From Moraxella canis (GTDB taxonomy: Bacteria > Pseudomonadota > Gammaproteobacteria > Pseudomonadales > Moraxellaceae), in the NCBI RefSeq assembly GCF_002014965.1, contig NZ_MUXT01000004.1, positions 73,987-137,986 of the forward strand: a stretch of 64,000 bases of DNA, in the 5' to 3' direction. The position numbers were made by a program, and so were the translations under genes. Below, piece by piece: positions 46,530 through 55,202 of the stretch (positions within the stretch are counted from its first letter, which is position 1; every line of letters starts with the position of its first letter). The notes below the pieces were generated by a model that saw only the letters and a list, made by a program, of their open reading frames with translations, did no database searches and was not told where the DNA came from.

Positions 46530-48119
46530 ATGAACGAAACGTCATCAGACAGTTTCGCTCCATTAAAAGTCAAAGTCTTCTTAGTGATGTGGCTAGCGAC
46601 CATTTTAGGAAATATCGGTAGCTTCATCAGAGACGTTGGCAGTGCTTGGATTATGACCGACTTGTCACCGTCGCCGATGGCGGTGGCAATGGTGCAAGCG
46701 GCAGCAACCTTGCCCATTTTTTTGTTGGCAATTCCAGCGGGAGTTTTGTCGGATATTTTAGATAAGCGCAAGTTTTTGATAGGTATTCAGATGCTCATGG
46801 CATTTAGTAGTATCTGTCTTATGCTACTTTCAGCGCTTGGTATGCAATCAGTGGCTTCACTGATTGCATTAACATTTTTAAGTGGTATTGGTGTGGCATT
46901 GATGGGGCCGACTTGGCAAGCCATCGTGCCTGAACTGATTGATAGATCTCAGCTAAGAAATGCTGTTGCATTAAATTCCTTAGGCATTAATATCGCTCGA
47001 GCCATTGGTCCTGCCTTAGGCGGGCTGATTTTGGCCAGTTTCGGTGTGGCTGCTGCGTATGGCGCGGATGTCTTAAGCTATGTTGTGGTGATTGCTGCAC
47101 TGATTTGGTGGAAGCGACCCGTTCGCGCTAAGGACGAGATGTCAGAGAGTTTTGTCGGCGCATTTAAGGCGGGTCTACGCTATGCTAAGGCAAGCCGAGA
47201 GCTGCATATCATCTTTGGGCGCGTATTTGTTTATTTTGTCATGGCAAGTTCGGTTTGGGCATTGTTGCCATTGGTTGCCAGAACGCTTTTACAGGGCGAT
47301 GCCAGATTTTATGGTATCATGCTTGGTTTGGTGGGGATCGGTGCGATCGTTGGTGCGGTCATTCTGCCCAAAATTAGAGCGCGATTTAGCGCCGATCAAA
47401 TGCTGTTATGTGCTGCCTTTATCACCGGCTTGGTGATGCTGGCTTTGTCGGCTTCACCGCCCAAAGCCGTTGCCTTGTTGTTGCTTTTATTTTTGGGAGT
47501 TGCGTGGATTACTGCGCTTACTACACTTAATAGCTTAACTCAAGGTATTTTGCCCAACTGGGTTCGTGGACGAGCGTTGGCGCTGTATTTGATGGTGTTC
47601 AATGGCGCCATGACCTTAGGTAGTGTGATCTGGGGCGCGGTTGCTACTCAGATTGGGCTGGTTGAGACATTGATTGCTTCTGGTATTTGCTTATTGATTA
47701 GTAGCCTTTTGACCTATAAAATCAAATTGCCTAATGATAATCTGGATACCACGCCTTCAAATCATTGGGCGCCGCCAGTTGTCAATACGCCGATTGATCC
47801 TAATGACGGTCCTGTGATGATTCAGATAATGTATCAGCCTAAGCCTGAGCATCAAGAAGCGTTTTTAAAGACCATTTATCAGCTGTCAACTCAGCGCTAT
47901 AAAGATGGTGCTTATCAATGGGGCATTACGAAGTGTACTGATGAAGTGGATGTGTATTTGGAGTACTTTTTTGTTGAATCTTGGCAGGAGCATATGCGCC
48001 AGCATCAGCGTGTTTCAAGTGCAGATGCAGCACTTCAGGCTCAGATCCTTGAGTACTTAAAGCCCAATACACAGCCTGAAGTTCGGCACTATCTGACTGC
48101 CAGACCAAATAAAGCTTAA
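46530..48119 (+). CDS. MFS exporter with C-terminal monooxygenase-like domain
   Basis: A 529-residue fusion. Residues about 10-405 form a 12-helix MFS permease of the MFS_3/EntS group (PF05977), with the loop GVLSDILDKRKFLIG near residue 73. From about residue 425 a soluble segment, DGPVMIQIMYQPKPEHQEAF onward, has the ferredoxin-like pattern of antibiotic biosynthesis monooxygenase (ABM)-like domains and ends with VSSADAALQAQILEYL. Such C-terminal extensions occur in this MFS branch. Last gene of the unit, GGAGG site. Likely exports a small toxic or secondary compound; the domain may sense or modify it. Confidence 0.85.
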   Translation: MNETSSDSFAPLKVKVFLVMWLATILGNIGSFIRDVGSAWIMTDLSPSPMAVAMVQAAATLPIFLLAIPAGVLSDILDKRKFLIGIQMLMAFSSICLMLLSALGMQSVASLIALTFLSGIGVALMGPTWQAIVPELIDRSQLRNAVALNSLGINIARAIGPALGGLILASFGVAAAYGADVLSYVVVIAALIWWKRPVRAKDEMSESFVGAFKAGLRYAKASRELHIIFGRVFVYFVMASSVWALLPLVARTLLQGDARFYGIMLGLVGIGAIVGAVILPKIRARFSADQMLLCAAFITGLVMLALSASPPKAVALLLLLFLGVAWITALTTLNSLTQGILPNWVRGRALALYLMVFNGAMTLGSVIWGAVATQIGLVETLIASGICLLISSLLTYKIKLPNDNLDTTPSNHWAPPVVNTPIDPNDGPVMIQIMYQPKPEHQEAFLKTIYQLSTQRYKDGAYQWGITKCTDEVDVYLEYFFVESWQEHMRQHQRVSSADAALQAQILEYLKPNTQPEVRHYLTARPNKA

Positions 48120-48156
48120 GGTTTATGCGCTCAGCGCACTTGTCAGATCAAACCAA

Positions 48157-48188
48157 AACAGCTACTGATGATTCGGTGGCTGTTTTTA
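48157..48188 (+). terminator. Terminator after the MFS exporter
   Basis: AACAGCTAC/GGTGGCTGTT stem and TTTATT tail about 40 bases after the stop, closing the five-gene unit. Confidence 0.7.
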
Positions 48189-48219
48189 TTGGCTAAGGAA
48201 AACTTGGGGGTGAATGAAC

Positions 48220-48253
48220 ATAAAAAAACGCGCTCAATGTATTGAGCGCGTTT
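48220..48253 (-). terminator. Terminator of the tRNA-Glu gene
   Basis: AAACGCGCTCAAT and ATTGAGCGCGTTT pair with a 2-base loop; read on the minus strand the stem is followed by a T-run, 7 bases after the tRNA 3' end. Confidence 0.92.
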
Positions 48254-48260
48254 AGAATAG

Positions 48261-48336
48261 TGGCATCCCATAGGGGATTCGAACCCCTGTTACCGCCGTG
48301 AAAGGGCGGTGTCCTAGGCCTCTAGACGAATGGGAC
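48261..48336 (-). tRNA. tRNA-Glu (anticodon UUC)
   Basis: Read leftward, the acceptor stem GTCCCAT/ATGGGAT closes the cloverleaf; discriminator G and an encoded CCA end it. The anticodon stem CCGCC/GGCGG holds loop CTTTCAC with anticodon TTC. The T-arm is CAGGGGTTCGAATCCCCT-like and the D-loop has CTAGAGGCCTAGG. It is 76 bases including CCA. No rRNA or other tRNA is adjacent, so it is a stand-alone transcription unit. Confidence 0.97.
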
Positions 48337-48480
48337 ACAGTGTGCAAAGCTCAAACCTTTGCTGAATTTCGGCGCTTTCACCGTTGATCCGAAATTGGTT
48401 GCCATTATATCATGATATTTTTGGTCGTCAAGCGTTTTATGTCAAAATTTTGACGAAAACTGCTAAGTAATTGATTTTTA

Positions 48481-48510
48481 ATAAAATGGCTCAGATTTAC
48501 TGAGCCATTT
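48481..48510 (-). terminator. Terminator of yajQ
   Basis: AAATGGCTCAG and CTGAGCCATTT with a 5-base loop; minus-strand T-rich tail, 20 bases after the yajQ stop. Confidence 0.88.
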
Positions 48511-48529
48511 AAGAGAATTGTGGTTGCTA

Positions 48530-49018
48530 TTAGTCTTTGAAGTTATTAAATTGTAGCGGGACGCCAAATTGCTTATCTTTTAAAAATGCCATGGCAAGCT
48601 GTAGATTGTCTTTTTTCTTATCGCTGATCCGAACCTTATCGCCTTGGATGCTGGCAGAAACTTTCAGATCAGATTCTTTGAGCGACTTGGAGATTTTCTT
48701 GGCGGTGTCGGCATCAAGTCCATCTTTTAGGTTGATGACTTGCTTAATTTGTTTACCTGACTGCTGCTTATCTTGTGGATCTAGCGACTGCAAATCCACA
48801 CCGCGCTTAATCAGCTGCTTTTCAAAAATGGCATACACATTGTCCGATTGTAGCTCATTATCGGTGGTAATGGTAACAGTTTTGGCTTTTTCGTTCAGCT
48901 CAATGCTGATGTCGCTGCCCTTAAAATCAAAGCGAGTGGCGACTTCTTTTTCGGCATTTTGAACCGCGTGCTTGACTTCAAACACTTGTAATTCTGAAAC
49001 CACATCAAAAGATGGCAT
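48530..49018 (-). CDS. yajQ: YajQ family nucleotide-binding protein
   Basis: Small protein with two ferredoxin-like domains; relatives bind cyclic di-GMP or nucleotides, and in Xanthomonas one links c-di-GMP to virulence. From ATG 49018 (GGGAGAA upstream) it is 162 residues, the family length; the longer frame to 49207 overlaps rnt and is spurious. Diagnostic are MPSFDVVSELQ at the start, TRFDFKGSDISIEL near residue 28, and KVRISDKKKDNLQ near residue 135. Located 28 bases after rnt, probably co-transcribed. Confidence 0.95.
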   Translation of the reverse strand: MPSFDVVSELQVFEVKHAVQNAEKEVATRFDFKGSDISIELNEKAKTVTITTDNELQSDNVYAIFEKQLIKRGVDLQSLDPQDKQQSGKQIKQVINLKDGLDADTAKKISKSLKESDLKVSASIQGDKVRISDKKKDNLQLAMAFLKDKQFGVPLQFNNFKD

Positions 49019-49046
49019 AATTTTCTCCCTAATTAAACTAAATGAA

Positions 49047-49730
49047 TCATGGCGCTTCGTCATCGCAACTGCAATCAAGCTCATCAGCGGCTTTTTCGGT
49101 CGGCAATAATGCGCTTTGATTGACAATATGACAAAACAGTTCGGCGGTTTTTTGGGTGTCATACAGTGCTGAGTGGGCATGATTATTATCAAAGCCAAGC
49201 CCGGCAATCAAACAGGTTTTTGCCAGTACCGTATGCCCATAGGCGAGTGCAGCAAAACTTGCCGTATCAAGCACGCTAAACGCATGAAAGGGCGAGTGAT
49301 TTTTGCTGTTGGTGCGTGCGATAGCAGCATTTAAAAAGCCCAAATCAAAATGCGCATTATGACCGACCAAAATACACTGGCGGCAACCTTGTTCTTTTTT
49401 GATGCGCTTAAGCGTCTTAAAAATACGGCGTAAAGCGGTTTTTTCGTCTTCGCTGATGGCTTTTCTAAAAGGGCTATCCGGATTAATGCCGGTAAATTTC
49501 AGTGACGCCGGCTCAAGGTTTGCTCCAACAAACGGCTCAATGTGTGCATTCAAAGGCTCGCCTTGGTACAGCTTTCCTTCATCATCCATCAAAATTGGCA
49601 CGCAAGCAATCTCAAGCAGTGCATCAGTTGCAGCATTAAAGCCAGCGGTCTCTACATCCACCACCACAGGCAAAAATCCTCGAAATCGATCGGCAATGGT
49701 GGGTTTTATTGATTTGACTAATTCGCTCAT
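49047..49730 (-). CDS. rnt: Ribonuclease T
   Basis: DEDD 3'-5' exoribonuclease that trims tRNA and other small stable RNA 3' ends. The 227 residues carry [15 protein letters not shown] near residue 22 (Asp, Glu), [11 protein letters not shown] near residue 132 and [14 protein letters not shown] near residue 185 (His, Asp). The start ATG overlaps the pyrC stop by 4 bases (ATGA), so I reject the longer frame to 49748. The C-terminus has an acidic Cys-containing tail ([11 protein letters not shown]) not needed for catalysis. Confidence 0.95.
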   Translation of the reverse strand: MSELVKSIKPTIADRFRGFLPVVVDVETAGFNAATDALLEIACVPILMDDEGKLYQGEPLNAHIEPFVGANLEPASLKFTGINPDSPFRKAISEDEKTALRRIFKTLKRIKKEQGCRQCILVGHNAHFDLGFLNAAIARTNSKNHSPFHAFSVLDTASFAALAYGHTVLAKTCLIAGLGFDNNHAHSALYDTQKTAELFCHIVNQSALLPTEKAADELDCSCDDEAP

Positions 49731-50791
49731 GCGCTGACCACTTGCCAAGGCAGAACTTCACCTGCCAATAGCGGCGTAAGCGTCTTATCACCCAAATAAT
49801 CAAAGCTGTCAGGTACGGTCTGTGGCTCTTTGATGAGTGTGATTTGGGTAGTATTGACTGGTAAACCATAAAAATCAGCGCCATATCGGCTCGCAAAATT
49901 TTCAAGCTTATCAAGTGCATTGACGCTTTCAAAAGCCATGGCATATAGCGGTAGGGCATGCAAAGCGCTATAGCAGCCAGCACAGCCGCACGCTGCTTCC
50001 TTGGTGTGTGTGGCATGTGGTGCTGAATCGGTTCCCAAGAAAAACTTAGGGTTGCCACTGGTTGCCACCTCAAGCAGGCGCGCTTGATGGGTGGCTCGTT
50101 TTAAAATGGGTAAACAATAATAGTGAGGCTTAACACCGCCAACCAGCAGATGATTACGATTAAATAACAGATGCTGTGGAGTGATCGTCGCTGCGATATG
50201 ATCGCCTTGAGCCAAGCAAAAATCTGCCGCATCAGCGGTAGTGATGTGCTCCATGACGATCTTTAGGTTTGGGAATTGGGCGATGATTTTACTCAGCACA
50301 TCATCCAAAAAGCGTTTTTCACGATCAAAAATATCAATCTCACTGTGAGTCACTTCACCATGTACCAATAGCGGCATACCGTGCTTTTGCATGGCTTCAA
50401 ATACTGAGCCGCGCGCCAAAATATCAGTCACGCCATCAGCAGAGTTGGTGGTCGCGCCTGCTGGATAAAGCTTCACAGCTGATACGACGCCTGTTTGGAC
50501 AGCTTTGTCAATGTCTTGGGCGGTGGTGTGATCAGTCAAATACAGCACCATGCGTGGATCAAAGCTATCTTGACGAGCAGATGGCAAATCACTGTCTTTG
50601 AGTGCCTTTAAGATGCGTTCGCGATAGGCGACGGCTTGGTCGGCTGTCTTGACAGGCGGTACCAAATTTGGCATACAAATCACACGATTAAAACTGGCTG
50701 CCGCGTGCTTAACGGTGGTCGCCAGAGCGTCGCCATCACGCAGATGGATATGCCAATCATCTGGCTGAATGATAGTTAATGTCGTTGTCAT
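49727..50791 (-). CDS. pyrC: Dihydroorotase (homodimeric type)
   Basis: Zinc enzyme that cyclises carbamoyl aspartate to dihydroorotate in pyrimidine synthesis. The 354 residues contain the metal motif [11 protein letters not shown] (His14, His16), the lysine of [14 protein letters not shown] near residue 103 that is carbamylated, LLVHGEVTH near residue 140, MEHITT near residue 180, and [11 protein letters not shown] near residue 254 with the catalytic Asp. First gene of pyrC-rnt-yajQ. Confidence 0.96.
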   Translation of the reverse strand: MTTTLTIIQPDDWHIHLRDGDALATTVKHAAASFNRVICMPNLVPPVKTADQAVAYRERILKALKDSDLPSARQDSFDPRMVLYLTDHTTAQDIDKAVQTGVVSAVKLYPAGATTNSADGVTDILARGSVFEAMQKHGMPLLVHGEVTHSEIDIFDREKRFLDDVLSKIIAQFPNLKIVMEHITTADAADFCLAQGDHIAATITPQHLLFNRNHLLVGGVKPHYYCLPILKRATHQARLLEVATSGNPKFFLGTDSAPHATHTKEAACGCAGCYSALHALPLYAMAFESVNALDKLENFASRYGADFYGLPVNTTQITLIKEPQTVPDSFDYLGDKTLTPLLAGEVLPWQVVSA

Positions 50792-50929
50792 AATCTATTT
50801 AAACTTAAAAAGAATACAAAAAATCCATTATTGTAGGGATTGGAATTTTTGTCAAGGTTTGAAAGTAAATTTGATAAAAATTCCAACTTATGCCGAGTTT
50901 TTCAGCACTGGAGTGATTTGGTAAGCAAA

Positions 50930-50962
50930 TAAAAAACTCCCAATCGTTTTGATTGAGAGTTT
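50930..50962 (-). terminator. Terminator of argG
   Basis: AAACTCCCAATC and GATTGAGAGTTT with a GTTTT loop; T-run on the minus strand, a few bases past the argG stop. Confidence 0.88.
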
Positions 50963-50968
50963 GTGGGA

Positions 50969-52330
<1,362 letters not shown>

Positions 52331-52414
52331 TTATGACTAAATAAAATGAACTTATCAAGAAATTATAACATTTTTTATGCTTCATGGATATTAAACCTAA
52401 GATAATTTGTCTTT

Positions 52415-52441
52415 TGTGATAAAAATAAGAATTTTATCACA
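52415..52441. promoter_or_regulatory. Perfect inverted repeat in the argG divergent promoter region
   Basis: TGTGATAAAA (52415-52424) and TTTTATCACA (52432-52441) are perfect 10-base arms separated by 7 bases, about 100 bases from argG and 77 from the gene to the right. It could be an operator serving either gene. It does not fit the Arg box or the CRP half-site spacing. Confidence 0.45.
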
Positions 52442-52517
52442 CTTTAGTATGCCAAATATGCTATGCTTTGTTATACTATCATTTTAAAAAATGATGGCTA
52501 TTATTTAGGAATTAATA

Positions 52518-53018
52518 ATGACCGTAGATCGGCGTATCGTGATTGACACCCAATCCCAGTGCTTAACCCTGTATCAAGGCGATATTTTGCTGCGCCAATT
52601 TGTGATTTCCACCGCAAAAAACGGCACAGGGCAGCTTGAAGGTACAGGCTGTACGCCGCTTGGTGAGCATGTCATCAGCCAAAAGATTGGCGATGGCTTG
52701 CCTGCCAATGCAGTGTTTGTTGGCAGACAGTTTACTGGTGAGCTTTATACTGATGAATTAGAGCATGATTTTCCTGATCGAGACTGGATACTTGGGCGTA
52801 TTTTATGGCTTGATGGACAAATAGATGGTCATAATCGAGGTCTGAATACTGATGGCAAGGTGGTGGATACCAAGTCGCGATATATTTATATTCACGGTAC
52901 GCCAGACACAGAGCCGATGGGCGTGCCTATGTCGCATGGATGTATCAGAATGCGCATAGATGAGCTTGTTTGGCTGTTTGGTCAAGTGGCAGTAGGGACT
53001 TACGTCGATATTTGTTAA
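52518..53018 (+). CDS. L,D-transpeptidase-like (YkuD) protein without signal peptide
   Basis: A 166-residue protein consisting almost only of a YkuD catalytic domain. The active-site pattern HGT near residue 126 and SHGCIRM with His140/Cys142 is intact. YkuD enzymes make 3-3 peptidoglycan cross-links or attach lipoproteins. The N-terminus (MTVDRRIVIDTQSQCLTLYQ) starts directly with the first beta strand, with no signal or anchor, so the protein would stay in the cytoplasm unless exported otherwise. The pattern resembles the ErfK/YbiS/YafK-type short members seen in Moraxellaceae. Followed 38 bases later by a lipoprotein gene. Confidence 0.88.
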   Translation: MTVDRRIVIDTQSQCLTLYQGDILLRQFVISTAKNGTGQLEGTGCTPLGEHVISQKIGDGLPANAVFVGRQFTGELYTDELEHDFPDRDWILGRILWLDGQIDGHNRGLNTDGKVVDTKSRYIYIHGTPDTEPMGVPMSHGCIRMRIDELVWLFGQVAVGTYVDIC

Positions 53019-53056
53019 TTTTAAATGATTTATAAATCCAACCTGGAGAAAAACCT

Positions 53057-53452
53057 ATGAAAAAACTAACTGCGATCGCTTTGGGAATGAGTGTTATTGC
53101 TTTGACCGCTTGTCAGAGCACAAGTGCGCCATCAATGACTCAGCAAACTGGCGGCGTGACAGCTGTACCGAATCATGCGCCGACCACCTCAAAGCCAAGC
53201 ATTGATCTAAATAGTGCGCAGGCGGGTAGTCTGATTGTCTATTATCAGCCAAATGCCAAATCCGCTGTCCAAGCTTTGGCAAGCCGACGCGGCGATCTGG
53301 TTTTAAATGAATTTGATATTTTTAATGCGATGGTTGTGCGCCCTGTACATCATGATGTCAATGCGACCGTGAATGCTTATAAAGCGATCGCAGGCGTTTC
53401 AAAAGTTGTGGTTCATCAAGGCAGTTCGACACCACAAATGCCAAGCCAATAA
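53057..53452 (+). CDS. Lipoprotein with peptidase-inhibitor I9-like domain
   Basis: A 131-residue precursor with lipobox LTAC (Cys19) and an ~35-residue Thr/Ser/Pro linker. The remaining ~75 residues read as beta-alpha-beta: SLIVYYQPNAKSAVQALASR, an EFDIFNAMVVRP strand pair, and VNAYKAIAGVSKVVVHQG. This succession closely follows the subtilisin propeptide/inhibitor I9 pattern (strand, helix, short FxxNAxVVxx strand, helix, GVxxVxxxx strand). The assignment is inference from pattern. No subtilase gene is next to it. A possible role is a periplasmic protease inhibitor or chaperone. Good GGAGA site. Confidence 0.7.
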   Translation: MKKLTAIALGMSVIALTACQSTSAPSMTQQTGGVTAVPNHAPTTSKPSIDLNSAQAGSLIVYYQPNAKSAVQALASRRGDLVLNEFDIFNAMVVRPVHHDVNATVNAYKAIAGVSKVVVHQGSSTPQMPSQ

Positions 53453-53476
53453 GCGTCGCCGCCTAAAGGTAGCTGT

Positions 53477-54451
53477 ATGAATTTGCAAAAAGTTGATTTA
53501 AATTTATTGTTCTATTTGGATGTGCTTTTGCGTGAAAAAAATGTCACGCGTGCCGCTGAGCAGCTTGGCATCACGCAGCCTGCCATGAGTAATATTTTGC
53601 GGCGTTTGCGCTCATTATTTAATGATCCGCTCTTGGTGCGCTCATCTGAGGGCATGACGCCTACTGAGCGCGCTTTTGAGTTACAACCGCGCATTCGTGA
53701 GGTGCTCTCGGACATCACCACACTGCTTGAGCCGCGTACTGAGTTTCGTCCGTATAGCACTTCTCGCGTATTTCGCATCATGACCAGCGACTATGCTGAA
53801 GCGACACTGGTTCCGCGTTTGGTCAAGGCGCTGCGTAGTGAGGCGCCAAATGTCATCTTGGATTTTTTGACGCCCTCGGATGTCTCTTATCGGGATATGG
53901 AGCAAGGGCGTGTGGACTTGGCGATCAATCGCTTTAATGAAATTCCCCAAAGCTTTCATCAGGTATTGGTGTGGAGAGATACTTTTAGCTGCTTATTATC
54001 GGCGGACAGCTCTTACGCCAATCGTTTTAATCTTAAAAACTATCTAAAGGCGCATCATGTGTGGGTGTCTAAAACGGGCATGGGCGTGGGCTTTGGGGTA
54101 AATCCTGAAAAATCAGGTGGTCTTGGCTCAATTGACCAAGCCCTACAAAGACTGGGTCAAAAGCGTCAAATCAGCGTCTTTACACGCCATTATCAGATGC
54201 CTGCGATGCTTGCGGCTAACAAGGATTTGATCGCAACACTGCCGACGCGCGTGGCAAGGTTGCAGGCGGATAATAATCCACAAATTATCGTCAAGGAACC
54301 GCCGTTTTTTATTCCTGAATTTGAGCTGACCATGGCATGGTCGCCACTACTTCAGCATCACCCTGCGCATCGTTGGCTGCGTCAATTAATCCTGCATGTC
54401 GCGCGTCAAGTCATTGCCGAAGAAGAGCAAGCCGCCAAGTCAGCGCTTTGA
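53477..54451 (+). CDS. LysR-family transcriptional regulator
   Basis: A 324-residue LysR regulator. The winged helix-turn-helix is at residues 7-66 (DLNLLFYLDVLLREKNVTRA, then AEQLGITQPAMSNILRRLR), followed by a linker helix and a two-lobed effector domain from about residue 90. The DNA-binding part with LFNDPLLVRSSEGMTPTERA is of the NodD/SyrM-like group. It begins 24 bases after the lipoprotein gene and may share its transcript. Its targets are unknown; the gene is convergent with fixH. Candidate targets are the neighbouring lipoprotein/YkuD genes. Confidence 0.92.
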   Translation: MNLQKVDLNLLFYLDVLLREKNVTRAAEQLGITQPAMSNILRRLRSLFNDPLLVRSSEGMTPTERAFELQPRIREVLSDITTLLEPRTEFRPYSTSRVFRIMTSDYAEATLVPRLVKALRSEAPNVILDFLTPSDVSYRDMEQGRVDLAINRFNEIPQSFHQVLVWRDTFSCLLSADSSYANRFNLKNYLKAHHVWVSKTGMGVGFGVNPEKSGGLGSIDQALQRLGQKRQISVFTRHYQMPAMLAANKDLIATLPTRVARLQADNNPQIIVKEPPFFIPEFELTMAWSPLLQHHPAHRWLRQLILHVARQVIAEEEQAAKSAL

Positions 54452-54487
54452 TTTTCTAAGCTTTGAGCCTTGGCTTATTGACTTTCT

Positions 54488-55126
54488 TTAAAATGACTTG
54501 TCTGCAGAAGGGCGTCTGCTGCGTTGATCAGGCAGGGCGCTGCGCTCTTCATCAAAGCTTGCAAGCGGTACAAAGGCGATATTCTGCTTTGGTAAGTTTT
54601 CATGCTGAACCAAGCGCCAGTTTTTATCATCGTCATTGCTGACTTGCAGATAATATTTGGCAGGCGTGGGATCAAGCTTGACTTCGCCTGCATAACTGTT
54701 ATCTGTTTGATGCGTCATAATAAAATCGCGGTCTTTGTCATTATCTGTAGCATGAGAGATGCGCACGGACAATGATTTTGGATAAGTTAAGGGTGTGCCA
54801 TCGCTGAATGTCTGTGTCGCTAGGCTTTGTGCTGGGTAATTTAGCTCAAAGCGGACACGGGTCATCTGATCTTCTTGGGTGAGTCGCATGATCCCAGAGA
54901 TGCCTAGGTCATGCGAAAGCTTATCGCGCGAAGCATCTTGATATAATGTTTTGCCGTCCATATACCAATCATCGCGTACGGTTGAGTCTTGGATTTTTAT
55001 AGAATAAATAATAAAAAAGATACAAACCACCACAACCAAAACAGGCAAGCCGATCACAAAAATCAAGACCATGTAGTTTTTGTACCAAATATTTGCTTGT
55101 TTATTGGGTTTGGGGGTAATTTTCAT
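54488..55126 (-). CDS. fixH: FixH-like cbb3 oxidase assembly protein
   Basis: A 212-residue protein with one N-terminal membrane helix (about 18-42, YMVLIFVIGLPVLVVVVCIF) and a periplasmic domain containing YYLQVSNDDDKNWRL, the FixH-type core. FixH/CcoH is needed for stability of the cbb3 oxidase. I start at ATG 55126 rather than the TTG 4 codons upstream. The C-terminus (RSRRPSADKSF) is basic. It follows ccoG by 76 bases, which contain a hairpin. Confidence 0.82.
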   Translation of the reverse strand: MKITPKPNKQANIWYKNYMVLIFVIGLPVLVVVVCIFFIIYSIKIQDSTVRDDWYMDGKTLYQDASRDKLSHDLGISGIMRLTQEDQMTRVRFELNYPAQSLATQTFSDGTPLTYPKSLSVRISHATDNDKDRDFIMTHQTDNSYAGEVKLDPTPAKYYLQVSNDDDKNWRLVQHENLPKQNIAFVPLASFDEERSALPDQRSRRPSADKSF

Positions 55127-55150
55127 AAGGATCGCCAAATTCTATAAATC

Positions 55151-55185
55151 AATCAGGCTTCATTGTAGCACAACGAAGCCTGATT
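55151..55185. repeat. Hairpin between ccoG and fixH
   Basis: AATCAGGCTTC and GAAGCCTGATT are perfect 11-base arms with a 13-base loop, in the gap between the ccoG stop and the fixH start. On the minus strand no T-run follows, so it may act as mRNA stabiliser or partial attenuator rather than a terminator. Confidence 0.6.
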
Positions 55186-55202
55186 TTGGGAATTAACGCC
55201 GC

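Noticed and set aside
49019..49207. 63-residue N-terminal extension of YajQ
   Set aside because: It overlaps rnt, has no homology pattern, and the ATG at 49018 with GGGAGAA gives the family length.
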